Shown here one piece after another: positions 9,067-17,035 of a stretch of 64,000 nucleotides of DNA. Source of the DNA: an uncultured Bacteroidales bacterium (GTDB lineage: Bacteria > Bacteroidota > Bacteroidia > Bacteroidales > Paludibacteraceae). The stretch's first letter is position 1; the number at the start of each line of letters is the position of its first letter. Made by a program: the position numbers and the translations under genes. The notes below the pieces were generated by a model. The model was given only the letters and a program-made list of their open reading frames with translations. It searched no databases and was not told the origin of the DNA. The stretch spans positions 62,001-126,000 of the forward strand of contig ONND01000004.1 in the NCBI GenBank assembly GCA_900319105.1, written 5' to 3'.

Positions 9067-9844
9067 AGTTATGCATCGTTAGATTGCCGTGGTGATCCAG
9101 TTTGGCGTACGTCCATTGTTTGAAACAGTCGCCGAGGATCATGACACGGGAGTTATTGGTGATCTGCAGGTCCAATTCGATATGCCGATGACCGAAGATA
9201 TAGTAGTCGCGGTGGTTGTGCTGCTTCTCCTGATCTTTGGCGAAAAGGACCAGTTCTTCTTTGTCTTCGCCTTTGTAAGGACAGGGGTTGGCGATCTCTT
9301 TGAGCCGGCTGCGTTTAGCCCATCCATAGCCGAACTTATTTCCCCAAGCCGGCGGCAGGCATCGGAAGAGGAATTGCATCGTCGGGTTGCGGAAGATGGC
9401 ACGCAGTTGCATGAAGCGCTTAATCTTCTTTTGGATATTTTTCGGATAGAGTTTCTGCCAATTCTCCGGCAGCAATCCGTCGCCGTGTGCGAGATAGATG
9501 GCTTTGCCGTACCGGAGGATGGTACAGGGCTCGTAGTGCACTTCCGCTCCGGTCAATTCTGAGATTCCTCCGAACGTCCACAGGTCGTGATTGCCCGTGA
9601 AGAAATGCACGTGGATGCCCTGTCGGATGAGTTTGCGGATCTCCTTGAAGAACGGATTGAACTGGCGTTTGTTCTTGTCCCGAATGAAATACTCCATCCA
9701 GAAATCAAACATGTCTCCCAACATATAAATGGACACAGCGTCCTTACTCATCTCCTCCAAGAGGTCGATCAGTTTTTTCTGGTGCGCCCAGCCCCGTTCG
9801 ATAGCCAAGCTCCCTAAATGTGCATCGCTTAAGAAATAAATCAT
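9056..9844 (-). CDS. lpxH: UDP-2,3-diacylglucosamine diphosphatase-like calcineurin phosphoesterase
   Basis: The start is the ATG at 9844, giving MIYFLSDAHLGS at once, the expected N-terminus; it overlaps the DUF59 stop in an ATGA junction. The 262-residue protein carries the metallophosphoesterase motifs D-x-H (SDAHLG), GDMFDFW, GNHD and the C-terminal GHRHIE. The YFIRDKNKRQFNPFF region fits LpxH-type enzymes, which cleave UDP-diacylglucosamine to lipid X in lipid A synthesis at the inner face of the membrane. Bacteroidetes have several related phosphoesterases, so the exact substrate is inferred. It is the middle gene of the DUF59-lpxH-mazG operon. Confidence 0.85.
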   Translation of the reverse strand: MIYFLSDAHLGSLAIERGWAHQKKLIDLLEEMSKDAVSIYMLGDMFDFWMEYFIRDKNKRQFNPFFKEIRKLIRQGIHVHFFTGNHDLWTFGGISELTGAEVHYEPCTILRYGKAIYLAHGDGLLPENWQKLYPKNIQKKIKRFMQLRAIFRNPTMQFLFRCLPPAWGNKFGYGWAKRSRLKEIANPCPYKGEDKEELVLFAKDQEKQHNHRDYYIFGHRHIELDLQITNNSRVMILGDCFKQWTYAKLDHHGNLTMHNYEQ

Positions 9845-10155
9845 AAGAATCCTAATTCCAGTTTGGCTTCTTCGGACATCATGTCCTTGGTCCATTCGGG
9901 TTCGAAGACGATGGTTACGTTGACATCCTTGATACCCTCAATGGAGCCCACTTTCTGTCGGATGTCCTCGACGATGAAGTCCCCCGCCGGACAGGACGGA
10001 GCGGTAAGGGTCATGGTAATGTCGCAAACGCCGTCATCCTTCAGCTCAATGCCGTAAATCAATCCCAAATCATAGACGTTTACGGGGATCTCGGGGTCAA
10101 AGACCGTCTTGAGCATTTTCAGTATTGCTTCTTCTTTCTCTAAAAACTCGTTCAT
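9841..10155 (-). CDS. DUF59/MIP18 family iron-sulfur assembly factor
   Basis: A 104-residue protein consisting of one DUF59 domain: LKTVFDPEIPVNVYDLGLIY at the start, then MTLTAPSCPAGD with the conserved cysteine, and VFEPEWTKDMMSEEAKLELGF at the end. The family assists iron-sulfur cluster delivery (SufT/PaaD-like). It is the first gene after the promoter at 10205-10235 and overlaps the lpxH-like gene by four bases. Its partner proteins are not in this window. Confidence 0.92.
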   Translation of the reverse strand: MNEFLEKEEAILKMLKTVFDPEIPVNVYDLGLIYGIELKDDGVCDITMTLTAPSCPAGDFIVEDIRQKVGSIEGIKDVNVTIVFEPEWTKDMMSEEAKLELGFL

Positions 10156-10204
10156 TTGTTGTATCTTTCGTTGTTCCGCTTGCTTTTCAGCCGCAAAACG
10201 GCTG

Positions 10205-10235
10205 CAAAGGTACTGCTTTTTTTTGACATATGCAA
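10205..10235 (-). promoter_or_regulatory. Promoter of DUF59-lpxH-mazG operon
   Basis: Minus strand: TTG (10233-10235), a 20-base spacer containing a GTC-A8-GCAG stretch, then TACCTTTG (10205-10212). Confidence 0.85.
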
Positions 10236-10249
10236 ATATAAAATTTACA

Positions 10250-10366
10250 ACAAAAAGTATATATACTATGTATATATAGTAAATGTGGCAGAAATGCCAA
10301 AAAAGAGGTTTTATCCTATGGTAATCCTTCGGTTATCCTACGGTGATCCTACGGTGATCCTACGGT
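10250..10366. repeat. Shared upstream module: TA-rich near-palindrome plus 11-bp repeats
   Basis: This spacer contains CAAAAAGTATATATACTA and a TATATATAGTA arm forming a TA-rich near-palindrome. It then has a small hairpin and units resembling ATCCTACGGTG with an 11-base period (about 10313-10366). The same order of parts occurs upstream of queF at 48350-48455, so the two spacers are homologous. No gene is supported here; the open frame across it is low-complexity. Confidence 0.7.
10286..10299 (-). terminator. Possible terminator hairpin of the TPR-HTH gene
   Basis: TGGCA-GAAA-TGCCA, with an A run on the plus-strand downstream side and T-rich sequence about 15 bases beyond on the minus strand. 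The counterpart hairpin at 48384-48414 is much stronger. Low confidence. Confidence 0.35.
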
Positions 10367-10405
10367 GCGGGTGTTATATGGAGTCGGAGATGGTGAAGGC
10401 TATAT

Positions 10406-10440
10406 GGTTAGGGGTTAGGGGTTAGGGGTTAGGGGTTAGC
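10406..10440. repeat. GGTTAGG 7-bp-period array
   Basis: Five near-identical units with a 7-base period. On the minus strand the array (TAACCCC units) encodes the last residues LTPNP and the stop codon of the TPR-HTH gene. Confidence 0.9.
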
Positions 10441-11693
10441 GGCAGGCGCAGTCTCTGTGCGAGTTCGCCGCCGGAGACGCCCAATTTACGGGCAGTGAGA
10501 TCTTTGAGTTTGCCGACGCTTTTTGGGGAACAGTTGATCAAATCTGCTACTTCTTTATGACTCAGTCCGAGCAGAACCAACACGCAAAGACGTATGTCTT
10601 GTTCGTTCATTCCCCGGTTCTTGAGATGCATAGCCAAACCGTCAAAGCGCTTGTCGAGTTGTGCGCAAAGGGCTGCATAATCGTCCCATTGTAGCTCCTT
10701 GCGCAGGTCCTGTGCATCCAGCACGATCTGTATGTTGCGTTGAAGCGTCATAAGACGTGTTTGTTCCTGCTGGTTCATCTCATGATGCAGGCGGCAATGA
10801 CGTTGATGGATAAGAATTGCCCACACGCTGAGTCCGATACTGATAAGCAGGGCACATAGATAGGCTATCATCAGCCACGGGCTGTACTCACGATTCCACT
10901 CTTGCTCCAAGATCTGAATCGCTTGCGTGAGTTTGCCGTGTCGCAACTCTATATCTTTCTGTACATCCATCCGCTCGGAGGACAGTAGACGAATCGCCTC
11001 TTTGTCCGCAGTCGCATCATCGTGTGTCAGAATATAATAGATATCATCGAGGTAGGTAAGGTTTGTCGTGCGCGGAAGGAGTATTTGTGCATAATAAGCC
11101 GCTGAGTCGTGCAGATGCAGAAACGAATAGGCCTGCGCCCGTAGCATCAGCAGGTAGTCGTTCGCCGGCGGAGCGGTATAGACCAGCACGGAGTCATATT
11201 CATTGGCAAAAAGACAAGCAGCTGCGCGACTCTCCATGACTTTTTCCGTTAACGGAGAAGCCGGATAACATTGGATAGCTGCGTTGATATATAGTAGCGC
11301 CGAGTCTTTATGCCCCATTACCGCTTGTTCCCACGCCATGTTATTGAGCGCATAGGCATAAGAGAGCGTGTCTCCGGACGCTGCAAAATGTTCGGCAGAA
11401 AGGGTATAAACGTAGAATGCTTTGCTGTGCTCATTGGCCTGTCGGCACATATTCGCTATGTTCGAACAGACGCGTCCCAGTAGCGCTTCATCCTTCGTGC
11501 CGCTTTGAGCCGCTTTTATAAAAGCCTCCATCGCTTGTGTCAATTCGCCCTGTTCGCGCAGCGCGCGGCCCTGCTCATAATACGTACGGGCTTGGTCGTT
11601 TGCGCGCTTCGTGTAGGATACGAGTAAGAGTATCCCCACCGACAGGAGGAAGGGTATGTATGTTTTGCAAAACGTCAACATAGTTCTTTTCAT
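10422..11693 (-). CDS. TPR and transmembrane protein with C-terminal HTH (LuxR-like)
   Basis: I choose the ATG at 11693 (MKRTMLTFCKTYIPFLLSVGILLLV), which starts with a signal or anchor helix and lies 27 bases below the -7 box; an upstream TTG at 11798 would lie beyond the promoter. The protein of about 423 residues has TPR-like repeats (ARTYYEQGRALREQGELTQA, ALNNMAWEQAVMGHKDSA), a second membrane helix (LMIAYLCALLISIGLSVWAI), a coiled segment, and a C-terminal HTH (LCVLVLLGLSHKEVADLIN...SVGKLKDLTARKLGV). This architecture is typical of Bacteroidetes membrane-linked regulators. The last residues come from a GGTTAGG array. Targets are unknown. A smaller relative lies at 49202-49660. Confidence 0.8.
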   Translation of the reverse strand: MKRTMLTFCKTYIPFLLSVGILLLVSYTKRANDQARTYYEQGRALREQGELTQAMEAFIKAAQSGTKDEALLGRVCSNIANMCRQANEHSKAFYVYTLSAEHFAASGDTLSYAYALNNMAWEQAVMGHKDSALLYINAAIQCYPASPLTEKVMESRAAACLFANEYDSVLVYTAPPANDYLLMLRAQAYSFLHLHDSAAYYAQILLPRTTNLTYLDDIYYILTHDDATADKEAIRLLSSERMDVQKDIELRHGKLTQAIQILEQEWNREYSPWLMIAYLCALLISIGLSVWAILIHQRHCRLHHEMNQQEQTRLMTLQRNIQIVLDAQDLRKELQWDDYAALCAQLDKRFDGLAMHLKNRGMNEQDIRLCVLVLLGLSHKEVADLINCSPKSVGKLKDLTARKLGVSGGELAQRLRLPLTPNP

Positions 11694-11719
11694 AATCACA
11701 CAAATTTTGAAATCCGGTG

Positions 11720-11750
11720 CAAAATTACTGCTTTTTTTTGAACCCTGCAA
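11720..11750 (-). promoter_or_regulatory. Promoter of the TPR-HTH gene
   Basis: Minus strand: TTG (11748-11750), a 20-base spacer with A8-GCAG, then TAATTTTG (11720-11727). Confidence 0.8.
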
Positions 11751-11757
11751 GAAAATA

Positions 11758-11826
11758 TGTTTGAAAAATGAAAATCGCAAACTACTGATATTGAGCAATT
11801 TGCGATTTTAGGTGTTTGAAAAATGA
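11758..11826. repeat. Inverted repeat flanked by 14-bp direct repeats
   Basis: AAAATCGCAAA (11771-11781) is an exact inverted partner of TTTGCGATTTT (11799-11809). The pair is flanked by two copies of TGTTTGAAAAATGA, at 11758-11771 and 11813-11826. It could be a regulator site upstream of the TPR-HTH promoter or a small inserted element. Confidence 0.6.
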
Positions 11827-11946
11827 CATAAACGCTCATTTTTTGTCTGCTTGAGCGACGAAATCTCTTGCCTCTTACTGCTTTTTTTCGAGATGTGCAA
11901 ATTTTCTGCCAAAATGGCAGTATTGCGGGCTTGGCACGGAAATTGA

Positions 11947-12000
11947 GAATGGTGAAATGGTGACGCGGCAGAGCCGCTTAATGGTGAAATGGTGAAATTT
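11947..12000. repeat. ATGGTGAA array with GC-core hairpin upstream of htpG
   Basis: Octamer words AATGGTGA/AATGGTGAA surround the hairpin GCGGC-AGA-GCCGC. The same kind of DNA is read in frame within the RluA-type gene (36098-36143) and the Bat-operon membrane protein (61412-61455). It ends 18 bases before the htpG start. Confidence 0.75.
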
Positions 12001-12018
12001 TTAAACACAAAATAAGAT

Positions 12019-13965
12019 ATGAGTAAAGGTAATATTGGGGTGACGAGTGATAATATATTCCCCGTCATCAAGAAATTTTTGTATTCGGATCATGAGATCT
12101 TTCTGCGTGAGTTGATTTCCAATGCCGTGGATGCGACGCAGAAGTTGAAGACCTTGTCGTCGGTAGGCGAAGTGAAAGGCGATTTGGGTGATTTGCGTGT
12201 ACGCGTGTCCATAGATAAAAACAAGAAGACGCTGATGGTTTCGGACCACGGAATAGGCATGACTGCCGAGGAGGTAGACAAATACATCAACCAGATTGCG
12301 TTCAGCGGCGCGGAAGAGTTCGTAAACAAATACAAAGACAAAACCGAAGCCATCATAGGTCATTTCGGCCTGGGTTTCTACTCGGCATTCATGGTAAGCA
12401 AGAAAGTGGAAATCTTCTCGCAATCGTACAAGGAGGACGCGAAAGCCGTTCATTGGAGTTGCGAAGGCGATCCGGAGTACACGATGGAAGAGACCATCAA
12501 AGCGGAGCGCGGAACGGATATCGTGCTGCATATCGACGATGAGTTCAGTCAGTATTTGGAGGACGCGACGATTGAAGGGCTCTTGAAGAAATACTGCAAG
12601 TTCCTGCCGGTGGAGATTGCTTTCGGCAAAAAGAAAGAGTGGAAAGACGGCAAGGAGGTAGAGCTGGACGAAGAGAACATCATCAACGATGTGAACCCCG
12701 CCTGGACCCGCAAACCGTCGGAGCTGAAGGACGAGGACTACGACAAATTCTACCACGAGTTGTACCCGACGCAGATGGACGAACCGCTTTTCCATATTCA
12801 CCTGAATGTGGATTATCCGTTCAACCTGACGGGAATCCTGTATTTCCCGAAGATCAAGAGCAATTTGGATGTTCATCGCAATAAGATACAGCTCTACTGC
12901 AACCAAGTGTATGTGACGGACGAGGTGGAGAATATCGTGCCGGAGTACCTGACGCTGCTTCACGGCGTTATAGACAGTCCGGATATCCCTCTGAACGTGA
13001 GCCGTAGTTACCTGCAGAGCGACAATAACGTGAAGAAGATAAGCGGGTATATCACTAAGAAGGTTGCCGACAAGCTGGCAGAGCTGTACAAGGCTGACAA
13101 AGAGGAGTTTGCGAAGAAATGGGACGACATCAAGATGTTTATCCAGTTCGGTATGCTGACGGACGAGAAGTTCTACGAGAAAGCGAAAGATTTTGCGCTC
13201 TACAAGAACCTCGACGGCAAGTACGCGACGCTGGAGGAATACAAGGCTCAGGTGAAAGAGGCTCAGACCGACAAGGACGGCAATCTGGTGCTCCTCTATA
13301 CCAACGATCCGGATGCCCATTATACCTATATCGAACGCGCCAAAGCGAAAGGGTACGACGTGCTGCTGATGGACGGCGAACTGGACGTTCATTGCATGAG
13401 TCAAGCCGAACAGAAACACGAGAAACTGCGTTTCGTGCGTATTGATAGCGACACGATCGAGAACCTGATCCGGAAAGAGGAGACAGCCAAAGATAGCTAC
13501 TCCAACGAGCAGAAAGAAGGCCTGCGGAAGGCGTTTGAAGGACAGCTGCCGAGTGATGCCGACAAACTGCGTTACACCGTAACCTGCGAAGCAGCCGCAG
13601 CAGATGCACTACCTGTCTTCCTGACTCAGAACGAGTTCATGCGCCGAATGAAAGAGATGAGCGCGCATCAGCAAGGAATGAATTTCTACGGCAACCTGCC
13701 GGACAGCTATAACCTTGTTATCAACACCGCGCATCCGCTCATTCAGGAACTCGTTAATAAAGAGACCTCCGAGCAGGTAGAGGAAGAAGTCGAGAAGAAA
13801 GACGGCGACGAAACCAAAAAAGAGACTGTCATCAAGACGGTTTGCAAGTTGGAGGGTGAGGATGAGCGAATCAAACAACTGATTGATATTGCTCTTCTGG
13901 CTTCCGGTCAACTGAAAGGCGAAGCGTTAGCGAAATTCGTGAACCGGAGTGTGGAGTTGTTGTAA
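12019..13965 (+). CDS. htpG: Molecular chaperone HtpG (Hsp90)
   Basis: A 648-residue Hsp90 homologue. The N-terminal GHKL ATPase carries ELISNAVDA, the DHGIGM nucleotide motif and GHFGLGFYSAF. The middle domain (PAWTRKPSEL, GILYFPKI, LNVSRSYLQSD) and the C-terminal dimer domain follow. Size is normal for bacterial HtpG. It folds or remodels client proteins in the cytoplasm using ATP. No clear TAnnTTTG promoter is found directly upstream; the spacer holds the ATGGTGAA array. A repeat copy and a strong terminator follow the stop. Confidence 0.98.
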   Translation: MSKGNIGVTSDNIFPVIKKFLYSDHEIFLRELISNAVDATQKLKTLSSVGEVKGDLGDLRVRVSIDKNKKTLMVSDHGIGMTAEEVDKYINQIAFSGAEEFVNKYKDKTEAIIGHFGLGFYSAFMVSKKVEIFSQSYKEDAKAVHWSCEGDPEYTMEETIKAERGTDIVLHIDDEFSQYLEDATIEGLLKKYCKFLPVEIAFGKKKEWKDGKEVELDEENIINDVNPAWTRKPSELKDEDYDKFYHELYPTQMDEPLFHIHLNVDYPFNLTGILYFPKIKSNLDVHRNKIQLYCNQVYVTDEVENIVPEYLTLLHGVIDSPDIPLNVSRSYLQSDNNVKKISGYITKKVADKLAELYKADKEEFAKKWDDIKMFIQFGMLTDEKFYEKAKDFALYKNLDGKYATLEEYKAQVKEAQTDKDGNLVLLYTNDPDAHYTYIERAKAKGYDVLLMDGELDVHCMSQAEQKHEKLRFVRIDSDTIENLIRKEETAKDSYSNEQKEGLRKAFEGQLPSDADKLRYTVTCEAAAADALPVFLTQNEFMRRMKEMSAHQQGMNFYGNLPDSYNLVINTAHPLIQELVNKETSEQVEEEVEKKDGDETKKETVIKTVCKLEGEDERIKQLIDIALLASGQLKGEALAKFVNRSVELL

Positions 13966-13967
13966 GA

Positions 13968-13999
13968 ACCCCTCCCGACCTCCCCATAAGGGGAGGAGA
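13968..13999. repeat. GC-rich palindromic repeat (PSLKGGE family), intergenic copy
   Basis: CCTCCCC-ATAA-GGGGAGG hairpin preceded by CCCCTCCCGA. Related sequences lie in frame inside queE, the DUF58 gene, the Bat-operon membrane protein and batD. Confidence 0.7.
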
Positions 14000-14014
14000 C
14001 AGGAAGCCGATCCC

Positions 14015-14049
14015 AAAAAGTGTGTCATGGAAAATGGCACACTTTTTTT
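14015..14049 (+). terminator. Terminator of htpG
   Basis: AAAAAGTGTG (14015-14024) pairs with CACACTTTTT, followed by a T run. This is a classical intrinsic terminator. Confidence 0.85.
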
Positions 14050-14154
14050 ATTTTTAAGCAAAGAGAAGGGGTGTTTTTTATTTAAAATAATATACGATTA
14101 TTAAGAATTTAAGTAAAAATTGAAAAAATGAGCACTTTTTATTAAAAATCGTTA

Positions 14155-14185
14155 TTGTGTATATGGAAATAAAGCAGTACCTTTG
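14155..14185 (+). promoter_or_regulatory. Promoter of TonB receptor operon
   Basis: TTG (14155-14157), a 20-base spacer ending in AAAGCAG, then TACCTTTG (14178-14185). The ATG is 33 bases downstream. Confidence 0.85.
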
Positions 14186-14217
14186 CACCCGATTTTGAAT
14201 TAAAGGTACAAAACAGA

Positions 14218-17004
14218 ATGAATTATTTCAAATTATCTCTAGTAAGTTTACTCCTTGTAATTGCGTTTGAAGTATGGGGACAGGCCTCCGGTTCTGCCCA
14301 CATGACAGAAGTGTCGGGAGTAGTAACAGATTTTCAGACCCGTGAGCCGTTGATCGGTGTGACGGTCTGCGACAAGAATAACCCGTCGGTAGGTACAGTA
14401 ACGGATATCGATGGTCATTATTCCATCCTTTTGGATACCAAAAAGCCGGTGATGCTTAGTTTCTCCTATGTAGGTTATGACACAGAGCTCCGTTCGGTTA
14501 CTGCAGTCACGAAGACGTTGAATGTGCCGTTGCTGACGCACAATGAGATGATCGATGACATCGTAGTGACCGCAGGCCGTTTTGAGCAACGCTCGACGGA
14601 TGTGACAGTCTCGATGGAGGTGATCAAGCCTCAGATGATCCGTAATCAGGCGCCGACCGATCTGACATCATCGCTGCAGACCCTTCCGGGTGTGGAGATT
14701 ATCGACAAGCAGCCGAGTATCCGTGGCGGTGGCGGTTGGACGTATAGCGTAGGAAGCCGCTGTCAGGTGCTGATGGACGGAATGACCATCCTCAACCCGA
14801 AGACCGGTGAGATCAACTGGAATAATGTGCCGCTGGAGAATATCGCGCAGGTGGAGGTGATCAAAGGTGCCTCGTCGGTGTTGTACGGTTCGTCGGCGCT
14901 GAATGGTGTGATCAACGTGCGCACACAGCGTCCGGGTTTGACGCCGGAGACGAAAGTAAGCGGTTACGTAGGCGTATATGATAATTATAAGAATTACGCC
15001 TACACGGGTGCGCGTCTGCCGCTGTACTACGGTGCAGAGGCTTCTCACTCCCGCCGCGTAGGCGATTTCGACGTATCTGCAGCTATCAGTGCCTTCAAGG
15101 ACGAGGGCTATCGCCAGCAGAGTTTTAACGAGCGTATCCGTCTGGGCGGTAATATGACCTACCATAAACCGATGCCGGAGGGGCAGTATATGACCATGGG
15201 TGCGAACCTGAACTACGTAGCCAATAACTACGGCGATTTCTTCATCTGGCGCAGCCCGAAAGATCCTCTTCGTCCGTCGCCGCTGACGAATATGGGTCGT
15301 AAGGAGCATAACTTCAATATCGATCCGTTCTTCAACTATGATAATGCTGATAATGGTACGTCGCATAAAATCCGTGCGCGTTTCTACATGACTTCCGATA
15401 ACTTGACCACGCCGTCTGCTACCATGACGACGGAAGAGTTGGCCAAATGGGGTGTGCAGAGTTTTGATATGAACAAAATCGGCGACGTGATAGATAAGAT
15501 GGGCAACGGCACGAGTTTCATGGATGCCTTTTTGAGTACCTATGTGACAGAGATAGTACCGATAATGAATGATCTGAAAAAGAACCCTGTGAACTTTTTG
15601 GATCTCGTTACCCATGGTATTGATTTCGTACAAAAAGGCTTAGGTTATACGGGCACGGTAGCTGAGATGCAGGACGCTGTAGCTTATGCGATGAATCTGC
15701 TGGCGAACAACGATCCTACGCGTCCGGAGTTGACCTACAATGGTTATATCGACTATCAGTTTGCCAAACAATGGGACAACGGCGTACGTCTGACCACGGG
15801 AATTAACTGGAATCACATCACCAATACCGCTAATATCACCGGTACGCACCAGACGGATAACTTAGCGGCTTATATCCAGTACGACCACCGTATAGCAGAC
15901 AAGCTCTCTCTGAGCGCCGGAATGCGTTTGGAGTACTATCGAATGGATGATCAGTATAAGGAGGCGAATATCAAGATCGGCAAATGGCTCTGCCCTGTGC
16001 GTCCGGTCTTCCGCGCCGGTTTGAACTGGGAGATTTACAAAGCCGGATTCCTCCGCGCCAGCTTCGGTCAGGGTTACCGCAACCCGTCTATCACGGAGAA
16101 ATTCGCCCGCAAGGATATTGGTGGCGTAGGCGTCTATCCGAATCATGATATCAAGCCGGAGTCGGGTTTCAATGCCGAGATTGGTTATAAGCAGCTCTAT
16201 AAGTTCGGTCCGATCGTCGGTTCGCTGGATGCCGCGGCGTTCTACACCGAATATCGTAATATGATTGAGTACCAGTTCGGTCTCTTCCGTAACTCGGATT
16301 TCAGCATGATCAACTCCATTGATGATGTGCTTGAGGAAGGCGAGAAGATGATTGAAGATATCAAGCAGACGAAATCGCTGAGCAATGCGGGTATCGGTAT
16401 CGGTGCGCAGTTTGTAAATGTGAACCACGCGCGTATCTACGGCGCCGAAGTCAGCACGGCAGGTAAGGTAGATATTACGAAAGATATGGGACTGAATTAT
16501 GTGATCGGTTATACTTTCACCCAGCCGGAAGACCTGGATAACAAGGAGCGTATCGAGGAGGAGAAGACCTATACCGACCCGTTGCAGATGAAGAACAAGT
16601 CCAATGACTCCAAGTATCTGAAATACCGCAACAAACACTCCTTCAAGACCTCGATTGACTATCACTATAAATGGTTCTCGATTGGCGTGAACATGATGTA
16701 CCGCAGCAAGGTATTGGCGGTGGATTATATCATGGTGGACGAGCGCGAGAAAGATCAGGCTGATCTGATGGACTATGCCCGTAAGTTTATCTTCGGATAT
16801 GCGGATGGCGTATCGCTCCATGACTACTGGATGGATCATAACAAGGGTGTGTTCACGATGGACCTGCGCGCAGCCATCCAATTCAAGAAGTATGTAGAGG
16901 TGCAATTCATGGTGAATAACCTGCTGAATACGGAATATAGCTATCGTCCGATGGCGCTCGCGGCTCCGCGTACTTTCGTATGCCGGTTGAACCTGACGTT
17001 TTAA
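14218..17004 (+). CDS. TonB-dependent receptor with CarboxypepD_reg-like domain
   Basis: A 928-residue outer-membrane receptor. After a signal peptide (LLLVIAFEVWGQA) comes a CarboxypepD_reg-like domain (VSGVVTDFQTREPLIGVTV...GTVTDIDGHYSI). The plug domain follows, with MIDDIVVTAGRFEQR, IRGGGGWTYSVGSR and VEVIKGASSVLYGSSALNGV. The barrel ends in FVCRLNLTF. It is not SusC-sized and has no SusD partner, so it resembles vitamin, heme or metal chelate receptors. It is the first gene of a probable operon with three secreted proteins that share repeated modules, which may be its surface partners. The ligand is unknown. Confidence 0.93.
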   Translation: MNYFKLSLVSLLLVIAFEVWGQASGSAHMTEVSGVVTDFQTREPLIGVTVCDKNNPSVGTVTDIDGHYSILLDTKKPVMLSFSYVGYDTELRSVTAVTKTLNVPLLTHNEMIDDIVVTAGRFEQRSTDVTVSMEVIKPQMIRNQAPTDLTSSLQTLPGVEIIDKQPSIRGGGGWTYSVGSRCQVLMDGMTILNPKTGEINWNNVPLENIAQVEVIKGASSVLYGSSALNGVINVRTQRPGLTPETKVSGYVGVYDNYKNYAYTGARLPLYYGAEASHSRRVGDFDVSAAISAFKDEGYRQQSFNERIRLGGNMTYHKPMPEGQYMTMGANLNYVANNYGDFFIWRSPKDPLRPSPLTNMGRKEHNFNIDPFFNYDNADNGTSHKIRARFYMTSDNLTTPSATMTTEELAKWGVQSFDMNKIGDVIDKMGNGTSFMDAFLSTYVTEIVPIMNDLKKNPVNFLDLVTHGIDFVQKGLGYTGTVAEMQDAVAYAMNLLANNDPTRPELTYNGYIDYQFAKQWDNGVRLTTGINWNHITNTANITGTHQTDNLAAYIQYDHRIADKLSLSAGMRLEYYRMDDQYKEANIKIGKWLCPVRPVFRAGLNWEIYKAGFLRASFGQGYRNPSITEKFARKDIGGVGVYPNHDIKPESGFNAEIGYKQLYKFGPIVGSLDAAAFYTEYRNMIEYQFGLFRNSDFSMINSIDDVLEEGEKMIEDIKQTKSLSNAGIGIGAQFVNVNHARIYGAEVSTAGKVDITKDMGLNYVIGYTFTQPEDLDNKERIEEEKTYTDPLQMKNKSNDSKYLKYRNKHSFKTSIDYHYKWFSIGVNMMYRSKVLAVDYIMVDEREKDQADLMDYARKFIFGYADGVSLHDYWMDHNKGVFTMDLRAAIQFKKYVEVQFMVNNLLNTEYSYRPMALAAPRTFVCRLNLTF

Positions 17005-17034
17005 GTAGAAAGTAGAAAGACAAAAGATAAAAGA
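17005..17034. repeat. 7-bp-period purine array before a start codon
   Basis: The words GTAGAAA, GTAGAAA, GACAAAA and GATAAAA at 7-base spacing fill the whole spacer between the receptor stop and the next ATG. Confidence 0.75.
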
Positions 17035-17035
17035 T

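Noticed and set aside
10156..10425. Open frame of 89 codons similar to one at 48257-48448
   Set aside because: The similarity comes from the shared promoter and TA-rich module, which are non-coding; the peptides are low-complexity and run through -7 boxes.
10406..10440. GGTTAGG repeats resembling telomere sequence
   Set aside because: The array is only five units, lies inside a chromosome segment and is one of many 7-bp-period arrays with other words.
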